Origin: Maylandia zebra
Taxonomy: Eukaryota; Chordata; Actinopteri; Cichliformes; Cichlidae
Assembly (NCBI RefSeq): GCF_041146795.1
Contig: NC_135188.1
Span: 3,395,919 to 3,459,918, forward strand
Length of the DNA: 64,000 nt
Direction: 5' to 3'
Part shown: piece by piece, positions 13,601-25,879 of the stretch
Layout: the number at the start of each line of letters is the position of its first letter
How positions within the stretch are numbered: the first letter of the stretch is position 1
The notes under the pieces: model-generated
Seen by the model: only the letters and a program-made list of their open reading frames with translations
What the model was told of the DNA's origin: nothing
The model's database searches: none
Program-made: the position numbers and the translations under genes

Positions 13601-16600
13601 TCATTCTATGCAGAGTATGAAAGCGTTTGAGGTTTCTGAATACAGTGAATAATGGTACACAAAAAGCTGTTGTTTATGTCAGTAGAGTCTCTCACCAACA
13701 TTTTCTGCTCTTGTCTCCATCAAAGTCTTTCTGTCAAATCCAATCTCAGTAATTTAGCTCAGCATTTAGAGAAGCCTCCCCTCACCTGCTCCTCAGACCT
13801 AATGACACCTTTCCTCACTAAAATTTTCTCTCCTTGTTGACAGTCTTGCAAAGAACTACAAGAGACAATGGCCATACTTTAAGAGTTCGATGAGCCGCTC
13901 TTCAAGGTTCGTCTTGGTTCTGTTGAGGTCATCGATCTCTGCGGTCATCTTCAGATGACTGCTTTGTTTGTCAGCTTCCGCCGTCTTCAATTTCTCCTTT
14001 AATTCCTCGCAGGTCTTTTGTGCGGCCAGGAGTGCTTCTTCAGCCCTTTAGACACGAGAAAATTAGTAGAGATCCCTTTTTCCATTAAAAGTTGGAATTC
14101 ACAAGTATTACTGATTATGAATGTACCTGGTTGCTGCGTCTTTGAGTTGCTCAATCTCGCTTTCATTTTCACGAATGGTTGCTTCTGTCTTGGTGATGTG
14201 AGCATCTTTCTCTCTCGTTAGGTGCAAGCATTCCTCATTCTCAGCCTTCGTAAAACAAATGCATGCAGTGTATCCATTAGCAATTTTTGTGTTATTTATA
14301 GAAGGTTTTTCCATATAAAAAAAAAAACAACCCTATTTATAATTGTTTGTTTTTCAAAGCCCTCTTGCTCTATAGGAGGGTATAGAAAAATAAATGGGAG
14401 CAACAACAGAAACCTGTGTTAAACCAGTATTTGATGATATAAGGCCACAACTGCATTAAAACACCTAACCTCATGCACAAACATATGACCTCAAGCACAC
14501 TTAGGTAAGCCATGTATCTGATGACGATCACAGAGCTTGTGTATCTACTCCACTTTTACAACTAAAGACAAATTGGTCTTACAATAAACATGTCATTACC
14601 TGTGAAAAGAATAAAAGTAAAAGAGACTTAAAGGAAATCTGCTGAGGAACAAAACAAATAATAGAATTTGTCATATTTTATGTAATGTTTAGCTTCCTTT
14701 GCTCCAATCATTATGCAAATAATTAAAATGTTGATGTCTGCTCCAGGCTATATATTAAATATTAGAATTCTTGGTGATCTAACTAGTATTTTTCCAACAT
14801 GACTTTGTATCTACTTGTGTTGTTGCCATAAATGGCTGGATTAGACTGCATTTGAAAAATACAAACCTGTAGTTCAGAAACTTTAGCCTGCAAGCTGGAC
14901 TTGTTCCTCTGCTCCTCCTGCAGCTCGGCCGTCACCTTGTCCAACTGTTCGTTCAAACTCTGAAATGTGAGCGTAAGAGAAGGGTTTCACAGCCATGCTC
15001 GTGTCTTTGAACTAAACGATAATGAGCTAACAGATTATAATAACAATGTCAACATGCTGTTACTGATCGTCATTTTATTCTAGGGTGTTACCTAAAAAAA
15101 GTTTAATGTGCTCATTAGTGCTAAACGCAAAGTACAGCTGGAGCTGAATGTTTTTGATCATAAATCAAAAGCTCTGAGACCAACTGAAATTTTATCTAGT
15201 CATGGCTCTAGATGAAAAAGCCAGAGGACGCCAGAAGGAAACATGTACACCAAATATTCTGAAGTTGTTTCATCTGAATTAACAATGACAACAGGTGCTG
15301 CTGAAGACAAAGTCCGGGGTTCAATCCACTGGTGCACGTGAACGGTTTTCTGAGATATTCTGGTGAAAGCAATGAACTGACTGAGATGTCTATCCCCGAG
15401 TTCAGTTATTAAAATTAATTACTGCTGGTTTAAGACAAGTCGTGATTAACACATTTATTCCTCTCACCTTTATCTGCACTTGATAGTTCATGCTCTCTGA
15501 GCTCATCTGGAACTTGATGGCCTCCATCTCCTCTTTGTTTGAGTCCTTAATGGTTTGCACTTGGTTTTTAGTTCTTTCCAGTTCTTCTTGGAGCTCCACG
15601 ATAGTCTGCGGAAGTGCCTCTTTCTGTGTAAGCTCCTTTCTTAAACTGTTATTCTCCAGTTGTAGTTCTTCCATACACTTCTCTAGTCGCTCAACCCCTT
15701 TCTCCAGCTCTATAATCTTCCCAGAATCGCCTTCCCAGTGCCCTCTGACCTCCTCTTTTTCTGCACTCAGTTTACAGATGGTCATCCCCAGCTCTGCCAT
15801 CTCGGTGTTTGCCCTGTGCAAACCCTCGCGGATCTCGTTGTTCTCTAAAGCTAGCTTTCTATTGTCTGCCTTCAGGGTAGACAACTCTTCTCGCATGGCG
15901 GCTGCAGCTATGGCTAGCTCGGCATGAGCAGCGACTTCGTGATCATGCTTTTCAATGAGCGCCTCTTCCTTCTTTTTGCACTCCACGAGCTCTGCAACAT
16001 GCTTCTGATTCAGTGCCTCTGTCTGGGATTTAAGTTGCTCAGTCAGGGTCCTGAGCTCATTTCTTTGGGCTTCTGTCACCTCCAGCTGTGCTTTTAACTT
16101 TAAGTTTTCTTCCTCAGATCTCTGCACCTGCACCCTAAGGTCCAGGACTTCTGCCTGGAGTCTGGACACTTCTTTCATCCTGACTTCCAACTGGACTTCA
16201 ACCACAGCTAGTTTTCCGATTATTTCCTGATTTTCCTTGGCTTCAACAGCACTCCTCTCCAACTGCGCCATCTCCATCACCTGCTTCTCAGAGGTCACAC
16301 TTTTAAGCATTTCACTCTGTTTAGCACAGGTGGCTTCAGCATCAGCTTTGGCAATCTCAAGTTCCTTCTCCTTGGTCTCCAAATCTTTTAGCCTGGACTG
16401 CAACTTAACAAGGTCAGTCTCTTTACTCTCGAGCTGAGCCTCTTTGACTTGGAGCTGTTCCTGAAGACTGGCTTCATTATTGCGTGAAGCTCCTACGTTT
16501 TTTTCCAATTCTCCAATTTGTCCATGAGCATTCTTCAAGTCTGCCTGGATGAGGTTAAGAGCTGCTTTCCCAGTGTTCTGCTCCTCCCTCAGACTCTGAT

Positions 16601-18548
16601 TCTCCTGCTCCAGACGCTTCAATGTGGTCTCTGAGAGCTTTGCAGCCATGGTGGCTCGCTGCAGACTTTCATCCAGCTTACAGTTCTCTTCACGCAGTCG
16701 CTTTTCTTTTTCATCTACTGTCACCTTGGTGTCATCCAGCTGGCTTCTAAGTTGTTTCTCAGAAGCTCTTAAAGCTGCTAATTCAGCCTCAAGCACCGAT
16801 CTGTTTTCTGCCATCTCCTTTTCTAGCTCGGAGTACTCTGTCTTGCCGTTTTCTATCTTCGTAGCTTGTTCTTTGACATTCTCCTCCAGCTCAGCAATCC
16901 TAGTATTCAGTTTGTCTCTCTCTGTGATCAGACCCTGGTTCTTGCTTTGCAGCTGTTGTAGTGTCTCAACGCTGCAGGCTAGCTCCACCTCTTTTCTTTT
17001 AAGCTGTTCTATAAGGGAAGCAACTTCTGCTTCTAAAGACTCTTTCAAGTCACCAATATTTTTCTGCATCTCATCTTTATCTTCTTGTGCCCTCTTCTTC
17101 ACCTCTACTACCTCTTTCTCTTTCTCCTCTAGAGATCGTTGGAGGTCTTGCAGTTGCCTCTGTAGGTTGCTAGCCTCCTTCTCTTTCACTACCAAGGCCC
17201 CCTGCAACTTGTCAACTGTAAAGCACTGCTCCTCCACTTTTTCCTCCAACTTGACTTTCTCCTCAGACACAGACGAAAGTAATGCTCCGAGTTTTGTTTC
17301 AGCATCCTTTGCAGATGTCTCTTTGACTCTAAGCTCTTCCTCTAGCCTTTCTGTTTGCCTCCTCTTCTTCTCAACCTCAGCTACTGCTTCTAACTTCCCT
17401 TTCTCTGCTTCTTTCAACCTGTCCAGCAACTCGTGTATCTTTTGTGCAGAATCAAAGGACTTGGCCGTCTGCTGGTCCTTCTCATTCAGAAACCCGCCCA
17501 TCTTGGCCATGAGCTCCATGTTCTTCCCCTCAGCAACAGCCAGCTTTTCCTGAAGCAGCAGCTGCTCAGCCTGCTTGGCTTGTTCCCCAGTTCTGAGTGC
17601 TTCTACCTCTCTGGATAAAGCCGTCTCTCTCTGCTGCAGAGCATAAAAGTTTTCTTGCAAGCCTTTTTGTTGCTCATTAAGTGTAAGCGATGCATCCAGC
17701 TGTCTCTGCAGATCTACAACAACTCCTCTCAGCTCTTCACTCTCCTCGCCAAGCTGCTGCATCTTATCTTGGAGTTCTCGGTGCTTCAATTCTGAACGGT
17801 CAAGCTCAAGTCGAAGTTCTTCAACTTCACTGACATCTTCTCTGCAGGCAGGCAGCGACTCATTCAGGTCATTCAGCAGACCCTGACCATAGTCAGGGCT
17901 GGAAAGGAACTCAGATGCTTGCTTTATGATTTCAAGGGAAACAAAGGAAGAAGAAAAGGAATAATGAAAATCTTGCAATCATTTGAAAGTTAATAAAAAA
18001 TTAAATGATGTTATTAGAGACAGACATCAGTTACCTGGGAGTAAGAGCTGGCCAGACTGTTAATACTGGAACTGCGACTGGGTGGTTTCCACATATGGCC
18101 AGGTGAGTTTGCACTTCCCAGTGTCCTCCTGTTAATTATAAAACAATTCAGATAATGAGAAATATGGATTAATGTCAGACAACCTGACTAAGTGGGTTCA
18201 AAGGCAGAGATATATCACCTTTTAATGTTCTTTTAATTTTACATTATTTTCATTAGTTATTTTGTTACCTTGCAAAAGTCGGCCAGGAGGCATCAAGGTC
18301 ATAACCTCTTGATGCTACGTCAAACTGGACTTCGTTGAGCTCGTACAGGTGACTGATGATGTCCACACTAAGGTGAGGCTTCAAGAAGGGACTTCTTGCA
18401 TAGTACCAGTCACTGTGAGGACAGAGGTGAGAAAGACAACGTGACAGCACACAGCAAAACCACAAAAAACAAATTAAGTTTAAAATTTGAACTTTAATAA
18501 TATACTTTTGAAAGTAAACACTAAAGAAAGGAAATGTCACCTAGAAAA

Positions 18549-18591
<43 letters not shown>

Positions 18592-21500
18592 TAAGCTTCT
18601 TAGGCTGTAGTAAATAGTCTGCAGCATCAAAAATCAACCATATTTCTCTTTAAAATTAAGATTGAGAATTTTGCATTTTTCTATTCATTAAAATAAGTCT
18701 ACCGCACTAAACACACTCATTTCACTCAAGTAAGTGACTGAACTGAAAGCGACTTCATAATAACTAGACTGTTATACATACTCTACTATTATTTCGTAGG
18801 AGAGCTACTTCTAGGACGTTCATTAAGAGAACAGAAAACAATGACGTCAAACGCTACATCAAACAGAAAAATCAACATCTGATTCAGTTTCCATGATTGT
18901 CAGCCATAAACAGCTGGCTCACTTCTGCCAGTGTTTCATGGGCTTTATTCAAATTTAACAGTCTTGTCGATTTAAATCAAATATGTGTGTTCTTTTATTT
19001 TTTAATGTCAGCATAGAAATAATCGGGCTGTGACAGGCTTACCTGGTGACTCTCTGGTTCATTAGGCACTGCTGCAGCGTGTCAGCCAGTCGCTGATGTA
19101 CGAGGGAGTAGCGAATAAATGCTCTTCCTTTCCCCAGAGATGTTTTTAGCTATTAAAGCAAATCAGAGATTATTACACATGGTCCTTAAAAAAACATGTA
19201 CTGACATTGCCGGGAGTCAAAGACTACAAAGAAAAATATCTTTCTGTTTAGCCTTTCCGAAAACAAAATGAACAACTCTAGACTCTAAATAACCATACAA
19301 AATCTAACTGAAAGACAGGCACAAATAATATAAAACTGACAACAAGAAACACATTAAAAAGAAAACAAAAAAATTCACAATATGTTGTTAATTAAAGCCA
19401 CTTAAACTACTAAAATGCGTCCTGAGTTTTATATATTTATATATATACAGAGTACACACAGCAAAAGACTGATCGCCGTTAAATGCAGAACTGACCCCCA
19501 CAGGAAATCCGTCTTACCTGTTGCAATAAGACTGTACAACTCTTTCTCGCTCTGTAGACGACTTTTTTAGGATTGATATTAATGTAATTTATGTCTTTTT
19601 ACTCAGATTGTGCATTATTATTATTATCGTTATTCATCTGTATGTTATTGAATGTTTTTCCCACTCCCCCATTATATGCTGGTACTCTATTTTTATTCAT
19701 TGCACCGACATTATGTCACTTGCATTCATAGTTATTTTATTTTATTCTATTCTTGTATAATCATTTTTTCCTCTCTTGCCGCAGTGAACATGTCTATGAC
19801 AAAATAATTTCCCTCGGGATAAACACAGTTTTTAGATTTTTCAGATTCTAAGTAACAGGGCAAAAATTGAAGTATGTAACTAGCATGAATGTTTAAAGGT
19901 CTGTCTGATATTGTCACCATGCAACCAGAACTATGTTACTCTGTTTCCACATATCTCATTACTGTTTCTCACACCTGGCACAAAATCGTAAATAGTCAGC
20001 TTCAGATGGTTGAGATTAATGTGCCGCCTGAGGACACATGACGCCCACTCATTTTCATGACTATTACCTGCTCTATTCTCACTCAGGTGCACTGTAAGGG
20101 TTATAGGGGTTTAAGGTCTGACCCGACAGTGCTGGACACCTCAATCTGGTGATGTCTAGGAAAGTTCAGAGCTGCAGTGCATTTGTGGAAAGTGGCTTTA
20201 GTGGTGTCATTATTAACAAATCTCACCTCAGTGATGGATTTGACAAAGCGGATACCGTCATTGGCTCCTTTGATCTTAGCCAGGCATTCACTGAAGTAAT
20301 CCCAGTAGTCTTTCTTTGTGCCAAGAAATGTGGTCTTCTCCTTCTGGTCAAACTGAAAGAAGGTATCAGAAACTGTAAGAAAGCGACATGGCACCCAAAC
20401 TATCCTGAATTGAAGTCTATATGAGATTTCCACAGCAGCAAAAATGGTGAAAGAAGTATAAAGTTAGGTCCACAGGCTGTAAGACATCTTTTGTGGTTTT
20501 GACTGTAAAATCCTGGAATTTTAAATCAAACAATCAAGATATGATTAAAGTGCAGACTTTCAGCTTTAATTTAAAAGCATTTTATTAACTATTAACAAAT
20601 TAAAGCCACTTTTATGTATTGTGTGTATAGTTTCCAAGGCTCAAAAGTAATTGAGCGCCTGACTGATAAATAGTTTTACAGCCAGATGAAGCCTGTATTA
20701 GACATAAAAGTTCTGGAGTTGATTCAAATTGTTCAACTTTGAAGTCCAAACAGTTGCCAATACATGCGAATGCATTTACCAGCTCAATAACACCAAAAGG
20801 CCTGAACGGCCACAGAAGACGACTAAAGCGGATGATGAATGAATTACAAATAAGATAAACACCTTCATAGCATCTAAGTAAGTCAAGAGCAATCTCGAAC
20901 AGGTAGGTGTATCCCTGTCAAAGTCTGCAATCAGAAGATGCCTTTATAAATGTTAATAATACAGACCATTCACAACAAGGAGCAAACCACTAGTTGCACT
21001 CAAGAACAGAACAGCTAGATTGGACTTTAACAGAAAACATCTGAAACGGTCTGTCCAGTTCTAGGGAACAGGAAAAAAGTCTTTGGTCAGATGAAACATT
21101 TAACTTATACCAGAATAATGGCAAGATGGAGAATGGAGAAAGAAACGAATAGCTCACCATCCAGAGCATACAACATCACATGTCAAACATGGAGGAGGCA
21201 GAGTTATGGCATGGCTTTGTATGGTTGCCAGTGGAACCAGGACACTGATGTTTGTTGATGTGAAGGCTGACAGAAGGAGCAGAATGAAGGAAAGTGTACA
21301 AGGCCATGCTCTATGCTCAGATTCAGCCAAATGCTCCAAAACTGATCAGAGCTTCACAGTACAAATGGATAATAACCAAAAGGACACTGCAAAAGAAACC
21401 CAAGGGTTTCCTCAAGGTTGGGAAATACTCTTCAAAGGTCAAGTCAAGTCATCTGATCTCAACCCAATAGATCAGGGGTGGGGGAACCCAAGGGCCGGTG

Positions 21501-23290
21501 TCCTGCAGGTTTTAGATGTGTTCTTGATCCAACACAGCTAATTTAAATGGCTAAATGACCTCCTCGGCATGTCATGAAGTTCTCCAGAGGCCTGGCAATG
21601 AACTAATCATTTGATTCAGGTGTGTTGACCCAGGGTGAGATCTAAAACCTGCAGGACACCGGCCTTTGAGGCCTGGAGTTCCCAACCCCTGAAATAGAGC
21701 ATGCAATATCCAACTGAAGACAAAACTGAAGGCAGAGAAATCCACAAACGTCAACAACTGTAATAAAAGCTTAGAAGAGCTTCTGAAGGGAGGAATCACA
21801 GCTTTTAGTGATGTCCATGAGTTCTAGACTTTAGGCAGGGAAAGCATTTCATCAGAATACAAACAATCCTTATATTTAAAATTATGTTAGTCTGTCCAGT
21901 TAATTTTAAGCTTCTGAAAATGGGGTCTATGATTTATGATAAACAGTTAATGCAAATTTTATGTTAAATCCCATAAATTAAAGGTGAAAGGTTGCACTTC
22001 AAGAAATAAAGAGATGGAAAATTACAAAACGTTGTCACTGTCAAAAAACCCTTTGGACCTAAACTTCCTGTTGAAGAAGACTTTTTTTTTAATATATAGA
22101 TATATTTTATATCAAGGCAGCAGAATTTTTTTAAGCGTTTTTGACTCTTGATTCAATTTAGTGCCTGGAGAAGTCAAACAGGAAGGTAAGTATTTACAGA
22201 CACTAGTTAAGGACAAATAAGATCATTGAGTAATGTGTCATGTAAAATGCTGTGTTTCTCCAGTTAATTAGCTTCCTGTCCATTTTCTTAATTTTGTTTC
22301 ATCTAAGAAACTACGTGTTGTTCCTTAGCTAGCTGTGTAACCTCACCTGCAGCAGGTACTCCAGTTTGTTGGCAAATTTCTGGAGATTGGTGCTGTCATC
22401 TGTGATTGGCTCCCCAGTTTCTCTGTATTCCTTTGCAAGCTCTGCAACAGACTCTGAAATAGACACAAAAATAATTCCAAACCGATCACTGGCAAAGCAG
22501 GTAGATTATGTTGGAAAACTGGGAACTGTTCATACATTTTATATAAAGTAAACTTAAAAACAGAAAGAAGCAGCATGTCTTCATTCAGCTAATTTATTAA
22601 GACAGGAAACTGAGTGAATGCAAAGTGTACATTTCGGTAACACACAAACTCAAATAGTCCTGGTACCTATAACTCTAACCACTTCCACTGTCACGCTCTT
22701 CCAGTAAAGCTGATTTTTACATAAAAACTTGCCTCTTATCCATCGTAAAAACTGGAAAGACACCCGTGATGGATGCACTCTGAGCACGCATTCTCTGTCT
22801 CGCTGCATGCTGACAGAGGCTGCCACCACACCCTTACAACACAAACATGAGGTCAGATGCCTGTGCTTCCAAATGGTTTGTTGGCAAGGGTCAGTCAGTC
22901 TCCCTCTGCTAAACTGTACTCAGACTTGACTCTATGGCAGACATCCTGAAATCACAGCTTGCTAACTCTCTTTCTCTTCTTCTCAGTGAGGCCATGTCAG
23001 TTAACAACTGACGTCTGCCAGTGTAATTGCACACACACACACATTCAAACACACACACACGCACACACACACACACACACACGCACACACACACACACAC
23101 ACACACATTCAAACACACACACACGCACACACACACACACACACGCACACACACGCACACACATTCAAACACACACACACACGCACACACACACACACAT
23201 TCAAACACACACACACAAAGCTGACAAACCATGCAAATCTCGGATAATCCTCTGGAGCTGGTTCTCCTCGACCCTAGTCCCCGCAGCCAT
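9151..23290 (-). CDS. fyco1: FYVE and coiled-coil domain autophagy adaptor (FYCO1), 17 coding exons
   Basis: FYCO1 links autophagosomes and late endosomes to kinesin transport by binding Rab7, PI3P and LC3. I joined exons by reading frame and GT-AG sites, from the ATG: 23230-23290, 22347-22453, 20227-20352, 19043-19149, 18269-18412, 18035-18128, 15468-17921, 14867-14959, 14127-14245, 13878-14045, 13092-13244, 12681-12910, 12170-12317, 10548-10634, 10117-10327, 9374-9483, 9151-9226. They total 4488 nt, 1495 codons plus stop, with every junction in phase; the human protein is about 1478. Order: RUN about 37-172, coiled coil about 220-1175, FYVE about 1183-1240, LIR about 1294-1300, GOLD about 1350-1490. 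No frame break or missing key residue was seen, so the gene looks functional. The neighbouring xcr1-like genes match mammalian synteny. Exon edges are inferred by eye; alternative acceptors are possible at the large exon. Confidence 0.95.
12170..12317 (-). other. fyco1: fyco1 exon with LC3-interacting (LIR) motif
   Basis: This 148-bp exon encodes an acidic, disordered stretch containing [12 protein letters not shown]1296 and I1299 fit the LIR core [F/W/Y]xx[I/L/V] with acidic residues on both sides. In FYCO1 the equivalent motif binds LC3 on autophagosomes. The acceptor follows CTCTCAG and the donor is GTGAGT. Conservation of the core inside an otherwise loosely conserved linker supports function. 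Confidence 0.88.
12681..13244 (-). other. fyco1: fyco1 FYVE zinc finger exons
   Basis: Exons 13092-13244 and 12681-12910 together encode the FYVE finger. The WxxD motif (W1183 to D1186) comes first, then CLDC (1192, 1195), the basic motif RRHHCR at 1204-1209, the C1211 to C1219 cluster with CYYC, and the last pair in RCCRHC. All eight zinc ligands can be found, and the basic patch that binds phosphatidylinositol 3-phosphate is intact. The intron splits the domain inside the codon of the Arg after HHC. A Pro-rich linker follows at about 1262-1275. Confidence 0.93.
15468..17921 (-). other. fyco1: fyco1 large exon, central coiled coil
   Basis: A single uninterrupted 2454-bp exon gives 818 codons, about residues 214-1031, almost all Glu/Lys/Leu/Gln-rich heptad sequence with few prolines: a long dimeric coiled coil. 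The acceptor follows ATCATAAAG at 17922 and the donor is GTGAGAGG after 15468. The reading frame continues a little past the donor into intron sequence, which should not be counted as coding. Long Ser-rich frames on the opposite strand are a by-product of this composition. In FYCO1 this region carries the Rab7- and kinesin-binding segments. Confidence 0.93.
18552..18590 (+). repeat. (AC)n microsatellite
   Basis: An uninterrupted AC run of about 39 bp lies in the fyco1 intron just upstream of the exon 18269-18412. No further structure. Confidence 0.97.
19540..19850 (+). repeat. Probable LINE 3' UTR fragment
   Basis: AT-rich sequence reading AGACTGTACAACTCTTTCTC, then many TTATT units and CATGTCTATGACAAAATAATTTCCC, resembles 3' ends of fish non-LTR elements. 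It carries no coding sequence and lies in a fyco1 intron. Family and limits are uncertain. Confidence 0.4.
20459..22066 (+). mobile_element. Tc1-like transposon inside a fyco1 intron
   Basis: The left end TTAGGTCCACAGG (from 20464) and the right end CCTTTGGACCTAAAC are inverted matches, and sub-terminal sequence (ATCAAGATATGATTAAAGTG) is also partly mirrored at the right. The interior encodes a decayed transposase on the plus strand: [20 protein letters not shown], then [15 protein letters not shown] around the second catalytic Asp and SSDLNPID around the third, all with stops and frame changes. A small MITE is nested at 21473-21691. The element lies between the exons at 20227-20352 and 22347-22453 and seems inert. 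Confidence 0.8.
21473..21691. mobile_element. hAT-type MITE nested in the Tc1 element
   Basis: A 219-bp non-coding insertion has imperfect terminal inverted repeats beginning CAGGGGTGGGGGAACCC on the left and CAGGGGTTGGGAACTCC on the opposite strand at the right, each followed by GGCCGGTGTCCTGCAGGTTT. The flanking 8-mers CAATAGAT and AAATAGAG share AATAGA, consistent with an aged 8-bp target duplication of the hAT superfamily. Removing it reconnects the Tc1 transposase reading context, so it arrived after the Tc1. Confidence 0.75.
23028..23218 (+). repeat. Compound (CA)n array with ATTCAA interruptions
   Basis: About 190 bp of CA repeats is broken at irregular intervals by CG variants and by four ATTCAAACACAC blocks. 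It lies in the first coding intron of fyco1, and on the sense (minus) strand it reads as a long TG repeat that starts about 12 nt after the splice donor at 23229. Repetitive frames on both strands here are not genes. Confidence 0.97.
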
Positions 23291-25140
23291 GGCCCCACCT
23301 CTCGCTCCCTGGCAACCAGGGGTCACAGGGTCGTATAAAGTCTGCTGAATCAGAAAATCAGAACCAGTTAGGAACAAAAGGAGGATCACAGCTCCCTCTT
23401 TATTCTCTTATGGCCACATATGATCCACACAAACGTGTGTGAGGATGAGAACACTTCTCAACATCTTTGCGGCAAATGCAGTTTAGGCCAGAAATTCAAT
23501 CTAACAGAGGTACAATAGTTTGTGACAGAGCACAGTATTTACTGTGGATATCAGATTTCAACAAAAGGCTAAACATAAATACATCCTCATAGGTCTCTAC
23601 TACAAAGCAAGTTTAATGCGCGGACGGTATCTTTCTGTTATCTGGATTCACTTCTCCTAACATTATCAATCAGGATAAGCAGGTTATTAATTCACTAAGT
23701 TAGCTCATCTAATCAGTTACAACTGCTGATAAGTGTACTGGCAACAGAGCTGCTGATTATTAAAAGTAAGATGAAACTGTACTATGAGAAAATACATTGT
23801 GGTTAACACACAGCACAGACTGAAAGAATAAAAGAAAAGAGGTGCTATATTAATAACATTTAACCTAGTTGAAGTCAGGAAAGATTGTTGACTGTGTAAG
23901 TTAACAGTCTTATCAAAATCAGGTTTCTGTCATTACAGACAGGAGAATCTGATGGATCATAACTGAGTATTTTATTAAATTAATTTTCAAAGTACAGTTT
24001 TAGTTCTTATTCTTTAACCTACAGCCTCGGTGGTGTTTAACAGTCTGAGAGTAAAAAATAAATATATTTTAAAAAATTCAAGCATATGTTCAGGCTATCT
24101 GCAAATTTGGTCAGCAAGTTCAAACAGCTGCTCTGTTTTAGGATCATACATTAAGGCTTACAGAAAAATAAAATTGTTTTTTTCAAATTGTTTGAAGCCA
24201 TCAGGTTAAAAAAATCAAACACAAAAACTTTATAAGCTATAAACAAACTTCAGAGCCTCTTACAATCGGAGGACAGAGGTCAGAGGAACCGTCCAGCAGT
24301 AGTGAAGTTACCTGAATAAAAAAAAAATAATCCTATTTTATACTGCAGGCCTCAGATAATTGAAACAGTAAAAAGGCACAAACATTTGAAGGATCAACTG
24401 TAAAGGCAAGATTGTTGCTCACACACAGAGTAAACCTCGTTGGGGTGGTATGCTGGAAAACGACGCATATCGGCTTATAGTATTTATTAAAATTGTTGAG
24501 CTGTACATAAATACATGAAAACCACAACCAAAGGAAGTTAATACATAACGTGATAATCCTGTCGGGGGTATTAGTTACAGCAGGCATTTCTTAATTGGTT
24601 TGTAATTAGTATTGTATGTGTCTAAAACTTGGGAATGTAAGATAACACCCATTATGATAGCACGACGAGCATTTGTGGTGGCGTCAACGTACGTTTTGGT
24701 TTAACGTTACATTTGTATGCTACCTGACCAGGTAATGTGAGTCTCCTGGTAACAACGTTCAAAACGCTGGTAACAGCTGTAACTAACTCTTCACTATCGC
24801 TTCTCCAAACCCCTTATAACCATACCGTAGGACACACAGCTGATATATGAAACTCTTAATCACGTTCCTTTGTGTTTTTGTCACGGTGACGTTACTTTCG
24901 CTTCGACACATTTAACGGGTATTTTAAAAATAACCCTGACATCAGCGGGAAAAGCTAACTTAAATAATCTGACATGTTTCTACATAGCTGCTTAATAAAA
25001 ATAACAAAAGAACAACAACTTTAACATACTTTTAGTGGTTCAACTCAACCCATAACAACCAACACAGAGCGTTTAATGCGTCCACACAAACTTGTTAGGA
25101 GTGTCCTGATTGACAGGAAGTCACCCCATTGAGAAAGCGA
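23291..25140 (-). other. fyco1: fyco1 5' UTR, first intron and likely non-coding exon 1
   Basis: The first coding exon seems to start at 23344 after an acceptor reading TTTTCTGATTCAG, giving a 54-nt 5' leader before the ATG at 23290. Upstream, a plausible non-coding exon ends at 25030 with the donor GTATGTTAAAG; the exon itself runs up to about 25.1 kb, beside a GC-richer segment. This assignment rests only on splice-like sites. The intron between holds no recognisable gene. Confidence 0.5.
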
Positions 25141-25226
25141 CATTCGATCTCCCCACCAATCACTGCGGGGCTTGTAGGCGGGCTCTAGATAAGCGCTGGA
25201 TAGTTTGTTTGCCTAGCAAACAGTGT

Positions 25227-25238
25227 GGTCATGTGACC
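25227..25238. promoter_or_regulatory. M-box / MiT-TFE type E-box in the fyco1 upstream region
   Basis: The 12-mer GGTCATGTGACC is nearly palindromic and contains TCATGTGA, the M-box bound by MITF/TFE-type bHLH factors, which also drive lysosome and autophagy genes. It is about 100-200 bp upstream of the inferred first exon of fyco1. Motif match only; a chance match cannot be excluded. Confidence 0.45.
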
Positions 25239-25359
25239 TAGTGTCCCTATTTCCACGAGTGTCCCACTTTACTTGTCCTTTACTTGTCAGCAGAGCAGCT
25301 TTGTGATTAGAAAAGGTTTGGTAGATTATTATACTCTACAAATCTGCCCAGAAAAATAA

Positions 25360-25610
25360 TAATCTTTGCAATCAGCACTGCAACATCTCTCGATCAATGT
25401 TTGATTCATTTTTATTTGTTTTTAAATATGTACCATTGTTTTTATATTTTATATTTATATATTTATTACTTCTATTTAAACCTTGCACTGAGTTTTTTCT
25501 ATATGCTTTAGTCTGAGCTTGTGCATTGTAATTTCATCCTGCATTGCGTCCTTGAGGTTGTGCTGAATGACAATGAAATGACTCTTGAATCTAATAGCAT
25601 GAATCAATAT
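25360..25610 (+). repeat. Possible retroposon 3' tail
   Basis: AT-rich sequence ending in GTTGTGCTGAATGACAATGA and AATGACTCTTGAATC has the look of fish LINE/SINE 3' ends. It has no coding content. Low-confidence repeat call; the alternative is plain intergenic DNA. Confidence 0.35.
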
Positions 25611-25879
25611 GAATGTCCTTCAGAAAGCTTGTAATTTTTTAATATACATTTCATTCTAATTCATGAGTGATTTCTGAAATAAATTTTCAAAAATTGGAAA
25701 GCCATTATTTGTTAATAATTTGGTGTGCCACAGAACAGATATTGTGACATCTAATGTGGATTTCTGTTTCTAGCATTTACACCCTATTTTTTTTAAACCT
25801 TTACAGCTTCCACAGGAGCACAAATAATTAGAAACACATTTTGGTGATATCACTATAGTTGAGGTAAAAAAAAGTTGAG

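Larger units (their letters stand above)
18269..22453 (-). other. fyco1: fyco1 RUN domain exons
   Basis: Four exons (22347-22453, 20227-20352, 19043-19149, 18269-18412) encode most of the RUN domain. Diagnostic stretches are [53 protein letters not shown] and [10 protein letters not shown], followed by [23 protein letters not shown] domains generally contact small GTPases or motors. Exon phases run 1-0-0-2-2, and each junction has GT and AG at the intron edges. The intron between the first two is the host of a Tc1 insertion. Confidence 0.9.

Noticed and set aside
15490-17618. Long Ser-rich open frames on the plus strand (up to 309 codons).
   Set aside because: They lie exactly antisense to the fyco1 coiled-coil exon; Glu/Lys/Leu codons on one strand give Ser/Phe/Leu frames without stops on the other.
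22909-23348. Frames of CVCVCV and THTHTH on both strands.
   Set aside because: They are translations of the CA microsatellite.
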